Position numbers and translations under genes: made by a program. Below are positions 49,110 through 61,798 of a stretch of DNA of 64,000 nt, piece by piece. Source of the stretch: Aspidiotus rigidus (taxonomy: Eukaryota; Arthropoda; Insecta; Hemiptera; Diaspididae). The notes beneath the pieces are model-generated. The model ran no database searches. It was not told the DNA's origin and worked only from the letters and a program-made list of their open reading frames with translations. Positions within the stretch are counted from its first letter, which is position 1. Every line of letters begins with the position of its first letter. The DNA lies in NCBI GenBank assembly GCA_035079385.1, contig JAVHKY010000054.1, forward strand, positions 3,201,501-3,265,500, in the 5' to 3' direction.

Positions 49110-49405
49110 CTTGTAACCCACAAAATTGCAATTTTGGGGTTATGAGCGATTCTTGCAGAGAAAAAATCGTAGAATTGAATGGTAATAGCTCGTAACGCTA
49201 CGACCAATCATCTTGTAATAATAAGCCGAGAGGTAATTCCTTGTAAACGAAACACTGATACATTTGCTGCAATCCCTCGCAAGCCAGACTAATTTTGAAT
49301 TACTCGTATACCACACACTGATCAATTTGTACTGAAATTTCTCGTAAGCCAATCAGATTCAAAACCTCGTAAACCAAAATGTGATTCGATGTTGCGAAAA
49401 CAGCT
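49110..49405. repeat. Left subterminal motif array of the DUF7869 transposon
   Basis: At least eight short motifs of the form CT(C/T)GTAA(C/G/A)CC or CTCGCAA(G/C)C occur in the same orientation, about every 25-50 bp: near 49111, 49191, 49239, 49276, 49304, 49350, 49367 and 49405. Three relatives lie near the right end (53063, 53095, and 53259 inverted). Clustered short subterminal repeats are typical transposase-binding sites; that role is inferred. Confidence 0.6.
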
Positions 49406-49492
49406 CGCAACGCATGTGATTTAAAGTCATGATTTGCGGTTCTCAGTTTTTATACCTAGTTTTTAATCATCTAAACTGGAAAGAAGAACAAA

Positions 49493-52446
49493 ATGCGGAA
49501 TTCTCGAGCAGCACAATTAGTAAGATTGGCCCAAGAGCAAGCCAAAATCAATAAATTACGTGAGTATTATTTTCAATTATAGATAAGACATCGAAAAAGG
49601 TCTGTAGCGAGAAAAAATAGAACCACTTTTCTTTCTTTTTAAATCAGATGAACAGAATCGTAACATTTTCACAATTGAAGATATTGAAACCGGCGAAGTA
49701 ATTCGTGGAAGTCCAGATCAACTATATTCGCAGTTCTTAAGTCCGGCCACTGATACTCGTAAATCCTGTGATACAGAATCGTCATATTTTGATCTTCAGC
49801 CGTCTTTCATTCAGAACGAAAATTTTTCAATTGCCAGCGAAGTAATTTGCGAATCGAACTCAACTGGAGTGCCCTGGAATACTGGAGGTACTGATGAAGC
49901 AATAATTGATGGATGTTTGTACGATACTTTCCCGACAAATGATAACATCACATCCTTCGAGCCATTTACTTCCCATGACAACAAACTTGATCAAGGTAAG
50001 TAAGCTGAGTATATCAGCATTTTCGCCTTCCTTGATTTTGAGTGAGTTGATCCATCTTAAATTGCTTTAATTTCTTTTGAAGGTCATGAATTTGATAACG
50101 CACCGAATTTTCGTGAGAAAGATGAAAGTGAATCTGATTATCAAACTGATCATGGCAATTCGGATGATGATTCCGATTTCGAATACGACTCAGATCAAAC
50201 TCATGTTTCAGCAACAGATGACAGTGCTGCAGAATTCGATGACACGAAAACTTCTGAACTTATTAATCCGAGTGAGTCAGCTTTATCAACCAAAAGTAAA
50301 TATTATTAGGTAGCATACAGAATAAATTCGAAGAAAAATCTGTACTCTATTCATTCTCATAATTCTAACGTTCAGCAGATGATGTGTACGATCAAGAACC
50401 ACAGTTGAATCAGAATCAAAGTATCGTCTCCAGTGAAAATGTTTTGTCGAAGAGTCATCCTGAACTTGCAGGTAAATTACTGCATTATTTAGGAGGAGAG
50501 GAACTATAAAAACTATCAAATTTTCACCGTTTTTCATACTTTTTGTCATTGACTAGATTTGAACTCATCTTTTGAAGAGTACACTGTCGAAGAGAATTCG
50601 AGTAGACGGAAACGAAGAAGGAGACCGGATTCTGCTGCATGGAAAAGAAATATTGCAAAAGTTCGTAGGGAGGAAGGTAAATCATACCTTGGTTATCGAC
50701 GTGTGGGGAAAACAGTACTTCAAGACAAAGAAAGGGAAGCACGTAAATTAGGTCCCCCTTGTTTTTCAAAAGAATGTGTACGGCGGAAGAATCGCAAATG
50801 TTCAGATATTTCTGAAGAAGAACGCGTCAAAATTTTCAATTTGTTTTGGCAAGAAATTAATTGGGACCAGAAGCGAACTTACGTAGTTAATCATGTACAG
50901 TTGATTCCAAAGAAGAGAAATTATACAAATAATACTGTCAGTAAACGGGATAATACTTTTGTGTATCACCTGACAATTGAAAGAGAACAGAAAGAAGTAT
51001 GTAAGAAACTGTTCTTAAGCACAACAGGTTTGGGAGAATTCACTGTCCATCAATGGGTGAAAGGAAAAAACGATGGTCACGCCATGCCGGAGAGTCAGAA
51101 GAATCGTAATAAGAAACGAAAGAATCCAGATCGATCAGTCGTGATTTCACGAATAGATTTTTCCAGGCAATTTCTCAGAAGCCTTCCAAAATTGCCATCA
51201 CACTATCAGCGAATCGACAGCGATAAATTGTTTTTGGAGCCTGTATTCCGTAAAAAGAGTAACGTGTTCGACCTCTACGTATCACAATGCAAAGAACGCG
51301 GGGAGCTGCCGATATCGCGGAGTAAATTCAGCACCATATTTGATGACATGAATCTCTCAATACACACGTTGAAAAAAGACAAGTGCGATTTATGTGTTCA
51401 GTTTGAGGTAGGACAGTTAACCAAAGAAGAACATGATGCTCACATCGCTAAAAAAAACAGAGCAAGAGCCGAAAAGCGCGCTGATAAGAAGAAAGCAAAG
51501 GAAGGAAAGTGTCAGGCTTTCACCATGGATGTCGAAGCAGTCAAAGTTGCTCCATTCGTCACAGCCAGTGCCATTTACTTCAGGACAAAATTATGTTGCC
51601 ATAATTTTACGATCTTCAATCTTGCCAATAAAGATGTAATGTGTTACTGGTTTGATGAGTCTCAAGCAGATCTAACATCTTCAACATTCGCTTCCTGTAT
51701 TATTGATCACTTGAGTCAACGCTGTAATCTACAGATAAGCCCCATAATTTTATTTAGCGATGGATGCTCATACCAAAATAGAAACATCAATTTATCAACC
51801 GCTCTTTCGTCGTTTGCTATGGAAAAAAACATAGAAATACAACAGAAATATTTAATCGTTGGACACACTCAGATGGAGTGCGATAGCGTTCATGCCAAAA
51901 TTGAAGATCGTTTGAAAGGACGTGAAATTTTCATTCCCTATGATTACATTTCAGCTACAAGGGAAGCAAGAAAATTACCTAACCAGTATGAAGTCAAAAA
52001 AGTTGTCTTCAGTGACATTAAAGATTTCTCAATAAAGAAGTATCAACGTTATAGTTCAATCAGACCTGGCAAGGTAAGGCAGACGTGACTGCGTATTATT
52101 TTATTCTTCAACTTAAAACTCATAATGAGCGTTTTCTTCTGTTTAGGCAACAAATGATCCCACGGTTGCTGACCTGCGTGCGATACGTTACTTACCCGAT
52201 GGCCGTATAGAGTACAAATTAGATTTTGACGACGAATGGGAATTGCTGCCGCAAAGAGAAAAGAAGAAAGTAGAAAGAAAGAAATTAGCTGAATGGCCTC
52301 AACTTCACAACGAAGAATTACGTATACCAAAAAGTAAATGGACTCATCTCCAATACCTAAAAAGTGTGATACCAACAGAATATCATAACTTTTATGATAA
52401 TCTGAAGTGTGGCAATGCCTGTGACGATCAGGCCGATGATGATTAA
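49493..52446 (+). CDS. DUF7869-like putative transposase (six exons, 838 aa)
   Basis: Exons 49493-49559, 49648-49995, 50083-50271, 50376-50471, 50557-52073 and 52147-52446 join in one frame (phases 1,1,1,1,0) to TAA. The N-terminal part (to about residue 235) is acidic, rich in Ser, Asp and Gln, and looks disordered. A basic tract (RRKRRRRP) and a paired-cysteine stretch (GPPCFSKECVRRKNRKC) follow. Then come KKDKCDLCVQ, FTMDVEAVKVAP, ILFSDGCSYQNRN and VGHTQMECDSVHAKIE. The last three resemble the DDE-like acidic core of proteins annotated as DUF7869 in arthropods; the two Asp and the E/D after GHTQ are the likely catalytic residues. The ATG has a good context (ACAAAATG). It lies inside inverted repeats, so it probably mobilises this element. 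Confidence 0.75.
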
Positions 52447-52988
52447 TTGTTTTAGTAACCCTGTACCAAGTTCAACAATGTTCTCATTATTGTTTCTTTA
52501 AAAAAATTCATTACCTTTAGACTTCCATGTCATAAAACATTAATTTCTTTACCTTTTAGACTTCTATGTCATAAGTAATTTCATTACCTTTAAACTTCCT
52601 TGCCATTCTGGTCAATTTTTTCTCATTGTTATTACTTACATTATTATTAAATAAGTCGAAATGTTGGAATTTTTAGTGTCTTAAGAAGTTTTTGAATAGG
52701 CCTATCAATTTTTCTATCATTTTTTTATTATGAGAAAATTCATTGGTCAGTTTTTCCTCAATATTATTACGTCTACATTATTATTAAGTCAGTCGAATTT
52801 AGTGTCTTAAGAATTTTGTTAATCCTGAACTACATTAATTTTTCTATTTTCTTTTTTTCTATTCAATTTCCTATGTCATAAGAAAATTGATTACCCTTCG
52901 ACTTCTGTTCTACTCTGGTCAATTGTTCCCTAATCTTATCAAATAAGTCAAAATTTGGAATTTATTCTCTAAAAATGTTGGTGTACTG

Positions 52989-52994
52989 AATAAA
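52989..52994 (+). terminator. Polyadenylation signal of the transposase gene
   Basis: AATAAA, 543 bases after the stop codon and still inside the transposon. The 3' UTR before it is AT-rich and contains three imperfect ~60-bp repeats of CATTACCTTT-AACTTCC(A/T)TG-CATAA type between 52500 and 52600. No nearer AATAAA is seen. Confidence 0.45.
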
Positions 52995-53292
52995 ATATTA
53001 ATTTTTTAATCTTTATTGTTCATCATAACGTTCTTCAGTAGTATTGCGATCAACATTTAATACCTTGTAAACCAAATCAGGAAATACACAATATCTCGTA
53101 ACCCACAATTCTCCGGCAAAGTGATGGACTTTTATAAGAAATTAATGAAAACATGAAACTCGACTTGAAACAAATCATAAGATTCATGGAAAGTCGATAT
53201 AACACGCAAAGTAAATTTTTGAAACGTTTTTATCGTTTCTTGAAAAATCTACTTTTTGGGCTTACGAGCTATTGCCATGACACCGTCGATAT

Positions 53293-55364
53293 ACGACATT
53301 CCAAGTTCAGCAAATACTTTATGCGGAGGTTCAATAACTTTTAGACAACGTGAATACCGACTGAACTTATTCTTATAGTGGGTACCACTTATTCAAACGA
53401 TTATATTTCTCATACCGTGGTACAATATTTCATCAATTCGATCTTGATAGCTCTTTGTTATCAACACACGCCGCCAGGGCCCAAGGGATGTCGCATGGTA
53501 TAAGTTTTTACTCGATAACATCCCATCATATCTTCCGATTGGTAGCTAGGTACCCAAGAAATGCCACATTGAAGCTAAATTAAATTCGCTTACCCCACCA
53601 TCGTTCAGTTTGGAAAAATCTGTATCACGTGGTCATTTCCGCATATTCGCCATTTTCTCGCACGGACGTCAAAGAATTAATGTTGTTGTGGAGTTAGCAC
53701 TTAGCAGCATCTGAATCCATACGTATGATAGTAAAATCTTGCAACAAATTTAAATGAACACCATGAATCACTGACTTTACACTCCACTTGATCAATAATC
53801 AACTTCGACTCCATAAGACCATTCAACGCGACACTGACTGATGACACTCGACCAACTAGTTGAACTCAGCCGATCAACCATGGCCGTCTCTAAACTCCGT
53901 TCACGTTGAGAAAGGATAGAAAGTAGTACCTCGAGAACAGAACGCCGAACGGTAGATTGAAATTGGGATGTTAACCCAAGTTGCGTAAGTTGGTAGCCGT
54001 GCTTGAACATGTGGGGGATAATTTTAACGTACCATGCTTCATGATTGGGAATTTGCAATTTTCAAATGCGATTTAAATTATTACAATTCGTAATATCAAA
54101 AAATTATATCCTATAAATCGTTTAAACACTTCAAGAGAATCGATAACTGAAAGAAGTAATTCTAATGGTGAAGTATTGAGTCATCTACAACTAATTGAAA
54201 ATCTCGTTTCTTATGGCCGAATACATTGAACGTAAAATCGTCACCCAGAAATTCAAGCGAGTGCGGCGAGAGAGGAAGGCGATTCTAGCGCTACCAAACA
54301 TAGGTTAACATCCCAATTACCTGGAGCGTTCCATTCTCAAGATTTAGCCCCGTGCAGCGTTGTCGAGTTTCGAATATTCCGGCCTGATACTGACCCCGAG
54401 AGTTGGTAAAACTGATCCGACTAAGCGACTTGAAAACAATCTGGAAAAAGAGCTTTTTTTCAAATGATTGAAAGATCTAATTATCCAGATCGTCCCTTTG
54501 TGATTTGGACATACTTATTGCAGAAAGCGGTTTGGGAATGATTATAACTATTGTGTCTCTTATATTTCTTATTATTTCTATTATTATAAATAGTTGAAAA
54601 AAGGAAACAAAGTATCAAATCTGATTTTTGTATGCTTGCTGATCAATTGTCTTACTATTGATTGTTATGTGAGACAAGAAGTTACAGTCTATATCAAAAA
54701 TATTTAATTTTTATATTACCTACGGTCGGTACTTTTTCTGATGAACGGTACCGATATTTTTTCTCGCCGAATTCTGTGAGAAAATTAAGATTCATCAACA
54801 TTATTATCAACACAAATTTGAACATTTTTTATTGCATTTTGAAAAGTTTTTCTATCATAAGACTCGATAATGTTCAAGATTCAGACCGTATTTGGTACTT
54901 TTACAAGTACAAAAAATTCCGACCAGTTTGAATACGCGAGTTTAAAAAATTTCATCTAAACACTAAAAACGTTTTTACAAGTTTATTAATTGTCTACCCG
55001 CTTAAGGTTACACAATATTAATTAGGTAGGTATTTAACAAAGATTAAATAGGTATCAAAATGAAGCTGGTTTGAGGATAAGTGGTTTCCCTGGATGAGCA
55101 GATGGCCTGTTTGAAACCATTGTTGCGATTTTTCATATTTTCCTATGAAATCCAAATTTTGAATTATCAACGGCAATTGAATATTTGAAGAAACTATGGA
55201 TGAATGCACCCTATAAAGGTAATTCGTGATTGAGTTCGACTTTATAATGTGATCATTGAAGTGCTAGGGAGATAATCAGCACGATAAAGTTCAATACCGT
55301 ACCTTTTGTTCTTTTTAAAAATTCTCCTACAAAACGTAAATACTGATTTGTGGGCTGATCATTA

Positions 55365-55395
<31 letters not shown>

Positions 55396-58300
55396 CAACT
55401 ACGAAACGTTTTCATTAAATAAAATACTCATGTAAAAAATACGTAGGTATACTTGATATTTTATTTTTGAAACAATCTTTATATATGTTGTCTTTTTTTC
55501 ATACTTTTTATGAGCAGATTATTTTTGAAAAATAGCCTGGAAAGATTTTAATACCTACGAAGTACATATATACTAGTCATTTGATTATTCACAGATATCT
55601 GGCGCATGGTTAACGTAATTGTTACATTGATCCAACTCGTAATTGAAAAACTCTGAGTCTTTTTTTTTCTTTTCATCTTCTAAGCAAATACGAGACGAGT
55701 GCACATTTCGATCTTCCCTGGCGTACCGATATAATATGTACCTTATACACCATTTGCTTTTCAAAAGGAGAATAGAAAACGAAACGAGTCTTCCTTGTCA
55801 ACAAAACTAGAGGACTTCTTTCCAAACACAGAGTCGAAATGAAGAAAGAAGTAGAAAACCTTTTATTTTCTCTTTTTTCTTCTTTCGTTTATTCCTCTTT
55901 TTTTTCTATTTATTTTATTTCCTTGACGGCATGAAAGTAGCAGCTAAGATTGTCGTGTACCGGTACCTACGGATATAAAAAGCTTTTTCACGTTTTAAGA
56001 AAAATAGCTTCCTTTCTGATATTCAAATGATTTGCAAATATTACTTAAAAGAATAAGTTGGAAAAGAAAACAACTTGGAACTCGAGTGTTAGGTGTATTG
56101 AAAAGTTAGGTTTTTACAAGAAGATGAAATGCTAAGTCGATTTTTTTCCCGTAACATTGCTTCGTTCGTGGCCCCCTTCTTCTAATGGATGTGTATCGGC
56201 TTAACTTTCTACGCAAGTTCGAGGAAGAAAGAAGAAATTCGTTAGCCTAGCTAAAGTTTCTTCGGTTGCATACCGCATTGAAACGCGATCACTCATTATA
56301 ATAATTATTTTTTTCTTCCTTATCTCACTTAGAACATAATTGTATAGTTAAATAAAATGTTTAACTCACTTTGGCGAATGATGAAAGAAGAAAAATTAAA
56401 GAAGTAAAGGGATTGGATGTAATCAAGTAATTCAAGGTAAATGTTTTGTCTGAGATTGATACGTCATAATTTTGTATTACCTACTTATTTGTAATGTGAA
56501 CTAGATGGAGTTTCATGTGAAGTATTTATTTATTGGTGGTGTCTTTTCGTCACATCATGATAAATCCTTTTGAATTGAAGGGGTGACGACGACTAGATAT
56601 TGTTTAACAATATTAATTAAAAAGGTGGCAACAAAAGCGAATTGACTCTTCATTTTATTCAGATAGATACCTTTACAATTCATTTTCTGTCTCTTAAAAA
56701 TTAATCGCGCAGAAATTTTTGTATTTCTTAAGACAAAATATATAAGAACTATACCCACTCATCTGGTAAGACAAGTCAAGTGACTGCAAAAAGAGGTTTC
56801 TGAGAGAAGACGTTCCAAGAGGATTGTTAACGAAAGTATTTTTTCGAATAATTTATTCTTGTCGAAGTATAGGGGAAATGCCTTCAATCTGCAAAGTAAC
56901 GCCATTCGCCTGTACGTAGGTGAATGAATGTCTATAGATAGGTACCAGGGTGCAAAGCGTATGTGGCATAGTTCTGTGAATGACACAAAAAGGAGGGAAA
57001 AATACGAAAGTTAGTATTCGCAGGTTTGACCCAAGCGTTGAAATTTAGTAGGAGTGAAGGAGAAACCTAACCCGATGTGTTCATCATATATATATCAAAG
57101 CAAACATATCGAGCAATGACCGTGTATATTTCTGTACTGCAATTCTCTCATATAGCGAAACAAACAGCGGAGGATGACTTTCAATAGATACTTTCGGGAC
57201 TTCATCCATAATGGATGAGGATACGAAAGAAATAGTGTTCTACCCTGACTGAACTTGGTTTGCTTATACGGCAGCCGACGTACATTACCATCTCGCGAAT
57301 GGACGAATCTCCTTTAACGGAGACGAATAAGAAAGAACGAATGGAAGAAAGAAAAGAGAAAAAAACACTGAAACGACTAACTAAAGCAACTGAAAAAAAT
57401 CAGGGAATGAACGTATGCGGCGCGCTGGACAGTATCGAATGAACTCACTCGGAAATAATGGTCATGCGGACAGTTTTCGCTCATAAAATGAAAACCTTAA
57501 CAACACCTACGTACTGAAAACTCTGAAAACATGAATCCCTCTTCTCTTTTTCCGCTTCATATTTAGGGGTGCTAGTATACGAAAGTATTTTCCTTTTCTA
57601 TCATTGAAAATGAATGGTAGGTACGTCTCGTGACCATGTCAGACGTAGGTACCGTATTCAGAAAAATACAAAATAGGTACGCACGCAGATGAAATTAAAA
57701 AATGAAAACTGCGACGAACATTATTTCGCATTCGCAATCTCTCCCCCTAGTGTCGTCAAGTATATACGGTACGCTTCCGCTAGACCATGTAGCCTCATTG
57801 CAGCTGATGTGGCTTATTTAATATCAGGATAAATATTGAAAAAAAAATAAAGAATGAAATACAATCTAGTACCGCGAAATCATTGGGTAACGAAAGGAAA
57901 GCAATGAATTTTTTTCAGGTATTTCTTTCGAAAAAATCATCTGTTATGTTGAAAATTGTTCAAAATCATCCGGAAGTAAAATTGATTTCGGCTACACCGT
58001 ACCAGCCAAGCTGTCCCACCACAGTCTCGAATTTTTCATCAATTCTTCGAATGCACGACGAAAACCATTGATACCACATAATACCTAGTACTACTCTTGC
58101 ATAAAAACTCGAAGAATACACAAAAGCTCTGCGCTTCTTGTGCCAATCACCAGTCTCAGCATAGCAGCTCTGAACAAACGAGCAGTACGAATGATTAATT
58201 GCTACATCTTGTGAGCAAAGCGTCGAGCATGGCATCAAAATACATGGGAATTCTGTAACCCGTTCCATCAAGAATATAATGGGGTGACAGTGAGTTACAG

Positions 58301-59040
58301 AATTCCGCAATATTTTGATGCCATTAGAAGTAGGTAAGTATGGTATGAATAATTCTATTTCAGAGGATCTCGATTTTGCCATAGAAATCGGGGAATCTCG
58401 TTCAATGTTCTTCGTAAAAGTCGTCATGATAGAGTTATCGCTCGTAGACTCTGATACTTAGATATTGAGGATCAAAGATTACACTTATATCCATGTATAC
58501 AAAATCAAATTAAGTATATCCTCGTTTAATCTTTCAACTTGTGTTCATTAAAGATGTTTCCCAGATCCCCGACGCGTCATGTACCGGTACTTATACAATA
58601 GTACCTCGTAAAATGCTGCGAACTTCTGCAATCATGCGAATTTTATGTGAGCGCTTATGTATGAGATTGAGACTACAATAAGCTTATTCGAACATTACAT
58701 TTTCAAACTTTATACTTATTGGAGGCTCGTGAATTTTAGCATTTCGCGCGTCATATTTTACGAATGAACGAAGAACGTCAGGATCAGACGTTTCTGTAAT
58801 ATTCCTTTTGGTGTCTTCGGAAATCGAAATGTTGCCGGCATCGATCATAACATTGTTAACTGTTGCAATAGAGATAAGCTCAAGTTATAGTTTATTTCTC
58901 GCCAGACAAATGTTGACTGTAACCGACAGTCCGCGGTCAATTAACTTACCTAATTGCTTGAATTGTACTCACCTTCATCTTTCATGAAAATTGATACAAA
59001 TCCCTACTCTTTGTTCACATGCTGTTGGCTGAATGAACGA
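53293..59040. other. Intergenic, no gene seen
   Basis: Mostly AT-rich. 53650-54450 is more balanced and has an 88-codon minus-strand frame (MQIPNHEAWYVKIIPHMFKH...) that I cannot assign. An inverted repeat sits at 58229-58325. No coding family was recognised. Confidence 0.45.
58229..58325. repeat. Inverted repeat with 31-bp arms
   Basis: ATGGCATCAAAATACATGGG at 58229 is inverted at 58293-58325 (reverse complement ATGGCATCAAAATATTGCGG), and both arms continue into GAATTCTGTAAC. The loop is about 33 bases. An ORF of 153 codons overlaps on the minus strand, but its composition gives no recognisable domain. Confidence 0.55.
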
Positions 59041-59046
59041 GAATTT

Positions 59047-59331
59047 CGCATGAGGACACAAAGTATGCGCCCTCTATGAAAACTGTGGTGGCCATTTTTG
59101 GAAGCTGCCTGAAAAGGGGATGTTACAGAAAACTGTTGAAATCTTAATTTTTTCTTCTTTTAGGTTATTCTATGAATGAAAATAATAAAAAAATGCTCTT
59201 ACTACTTTTTTGTATTTTTCAATATTGACAAAGATACAGCCCGTTTTAGTTTTATACAGGTTTATGGCAATTTTTGCCGAATTCCCTTTTCGGGCACGAC
59301 TCTAGCGCACCTACAGTTGTGTCCTCATGCG
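59047..59331. mobile_element. Palindromic MITE-like element
   Basis: A perfect 15-bp inverted repeat CGCATGAGGACACAA marks both ends. Weaker inverted similarity continues inward (GTATGCGCCCTC against GTAGGTGCGCTA, and CTGAAAAGGGG against CCGAAAAGGGA). No target duplication is clear and there is no ORF of note. Confidence 0.5.
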
Positions 59332-59762
59332 ATTAGACACATTTCCTCTGACGTCATACAGATGACAAGAATACCCGTTCCGGTATTTATGATCTGACAA
59401 GAGTACCCGTTCTGGTGTTTTTGATTTGGTTGCTCGCATAAGAATACATGGGGAGTAAAGATCTAGGTATAAATATACAAAAACTACACGGTGAACTTGA
59501 CGTTAAAATTAGTATTTTCAATTTAGATGGTTCCTAGAACGTGTTCATGTACTTTTGGTTATTAAGGAATTGCTTATTTCCAAATAGTAACACTTCAATC
59601 TTTGCTCCCTGTGTTATTCTTATGGGAGTCAGAAGTCTCTAAGCCACCGTGGCAACACTGATTCAGTGATTCCTAACTGTGACGTAGGCAGGAAATCGAT
59701 CTATGAAGAAGAAAACATTTAGGTGCAAGCTAGTGCAAGCTAACAAATCTACATGGGTGACC

Positions 59763-59891
59763 TGCGATGAGAAAAGGATGCTCATTACCCATTGGCAGGA
59801 ATACCATTCCTATCTGATTGGGTACGGTATCCGATCGGACAGAAATGGTGTTCCTGCCAATGGGTATAATGAGCATCCTTTTCTCATCGCA
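59763..59891. repeat. Long near-perfect hairpin, 48-bp arms
   Basis: Arm 59763-59810, beginning TGCGATGAGAAAAGGATGCT, is repeated in inverted orientation at 59843-59891 with only a few differences (a TA insertion and C/T changes). The loop is about 32 bases. A transcript would make a 48-bp duplex. It could be a tiny MITE, a hairpin RNA or a very long miRNA-like precursor. No flanking duplication is obvious. Confidence 0.7.
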
Positions 59892-60423
59892 GTCGCAGAT
59901 CACAAATATGGTTTATTTAATCATTCTTCTTTTCATTCTGAATAGGCTACCAGACGGTTCTTGATATTTTGGTTAGGTATTAGACAATTATTTCTTCATT
60001 TATTTATAATATATGTTTATATACTTATATTTATTCATGAAAAAAATTAATGACATAAGACAGTCAGAAAAATAGAGAATTTTGATCCCTTTTTTGAAAA
60101 TTAAATATTTACTGATCTTTCTTAGACGACTATTTTTCCAGATATTTAAAAATTTTCAAAATTACAGAATAAAAATACCAAGAAACGAACAGGAAATAAG
60201 CAAAAATAATACAAAAGTACAAGGATTTGAAAACTGCAGGAAATGAACATAAAATAAAACTAAGATTCAACAGAAAAGCCATTTTCTAAAACTGACACAA
60301 AATAGCACTATTTAATTATGTCGAAGAATTGACATGCGCCAGCTCCGGCAAATTATGTACCTACCTACTAGCGTTGTTTCCATATTCAACGAGTACTAAG
60401 TAACAAATTTTTGTGTATCATAG

Positions 60424-61203
60424 ATAAACCCGGTAAACCTGAAGGTCCTCTCAATATCAGCTATGTCCACAAGGATGGTTGGACCCTGAAATGGAAACCA
60501 CCTAAAGATGACGGTAGAGCTCTGATCGATCATTCTGAAGTCGAACAAATGGAAACCGATACAGGTAGGCCTATATGATTTCAAAATCGCTTCCTATTTC
60601 ATTCTTTGTAATCCCTTAAGGCAGAACGTTTTATGAGATTTGTCACCTTTTAGGACTATGGGAAAGAACCGAAAAATAGTTTAGAAAACCTAGTTCCGGG
60701 CAAACAGTACGAAGTCCGTCCGAGTGCTATCAACTCGGAAAAGATGCTTTGTCAGAACCGTTGGAAGTGGAGAAGCTTGTAAAGGGCAATGGTACGTAAA
60801 TATTTAACGATTCAATTTTCTGTTTTCATCCATAAAAGCCAAAAAATATGTCAGAATACTCTTGCACGCTGGCACTCGCAGACAAAATAGGTAGTTCGAG
60901 ATCTTACGACGAAGACATTAATGATAGCCGAATGTCAGTTGATTTCTCTATTTCGAATTAAGGGCGCCAAAACGGAACGCGCTAAGACGTAAACGATCAC
61001 CCGATTCTTACAAACATAATTAAAATTTTACCTACAGACACTCTAGATTCTTCTGGAACTCTTGAAATTACAGATTGGGACAAAGACTACGTCGATCTGG
61101 ATTCTGAAAAGACCTCCAAAGAACGACGGAGGTTCAGTCATGAGAAATGTTATTGAAATTCGAGAAAAAGGTTAACCAGATTGGACAAATGTCGGCGAAG
61201 TAT
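60424..61203 (+). pseudogene. Decayed FN3 exons of a titin/projectin-type muscle gene
   Basis: Three blocks keep splice signals. 60424-60564 reads DKPGKPEGPLNISYVHKDGW and KWKPPKDDG, a clear FN3 start of the titin, twitchin and projectin type. 60654-60791 gives NLVPGKQYEV and, after frame changes, DALSEPLEVEKLV. 61038-61203 gives TLEITDWDKDYVDL and, after a lost base, VIEIREKG-stop-PDWTNVGE, which is the next FN3 domain. At least two frameshifts and two stops interrupt the reading. Introns survive (60565-60653 and 60792-61037), so this is a duplicated genomic piece, not a retrocopy. The donor gene is expected elsewhere in the genome. Confidence 0.75.
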
Positions 61204-61798
61204 TGAAGATACTGTGACGAAGTTTCATTTCGTCAATTTTTTCTTCTTCCGTATGAATTGCTTGGATACCTAATAACTTCTTTTTGATCACCATTCTCAC
61301 TGTTTATCAGACTAAAATTCAAAATAAGCCCCAAGGAACGTACGATATCTCTGAAAATTCATAATTAGAAAGTATGTTTACAAAAAGAAAGTTGATTTAT
61401 TAATTTGAATCACTAAAAATGAAATACGATAAGTTTATTCCTAATATAAAATGTCTTGTATAAAATGCAATCTTTATACAATCGTTCCATCAAAAATTAC
61501 AAATTATACGGACAGAAGAAGAAAGAAAAAAAAAAACAAACATAATGAGCTCTCGATTTGTGAAACGAAGTTTAAAAAATTCGTCGCAAAAATTAAAAAT
61601 AATACTGAAAGGATTAAAGAAAAACAATTTTTCAAAAAAAAAAAATTTGTGCTCGAACTATACTGTATCGTATTTACCACGAATAAAAATTTACGGTTAT
61701 AACAATTAAAATGGAGTCATTGATACAAATTAAGGACTTCAACAATTGGAAAAATGCTAAAATTACTGATTCGACCTTCGAGATTTATACAAGGTATT

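Larger units (their letters stand above)
49090..53288. mobile_element. 4.2-kb DNA transposon with its own DUF7869-type transposase gene
   Basis: The ends are inverted repeats (CGACGGTGTCATGGCAATAG at the left; exact reverse complement at 53269-53288), continuing as CTTGTAACCCA / CTCGTAAGCCCA. ATAT flanks both ends, consistent with a 4-bp target duplication, although ATAT is self-complementary so the border is ambiguous. Between them lies a six-exon intact gene. Left and right subterminal regions carry many CTCGTAAxCC-like motifs. A 4-bp duplication is the rule in the Sola superfamily, so a Sola relationship is possible but not shown. It looks structurally complete. Confidence 0.75.

Noticed and set aside
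57966..58427. 153-codon minus-strand frame
   Set aside because: It contains a hairpin, has no recognisable domain and gives no splice-linked neighbour. Kept only as the hairpin finding.
59703..59945. 80-codon frame spanning the long hairpin
   Set aside because: Most of it is the palindrome. No protein features.
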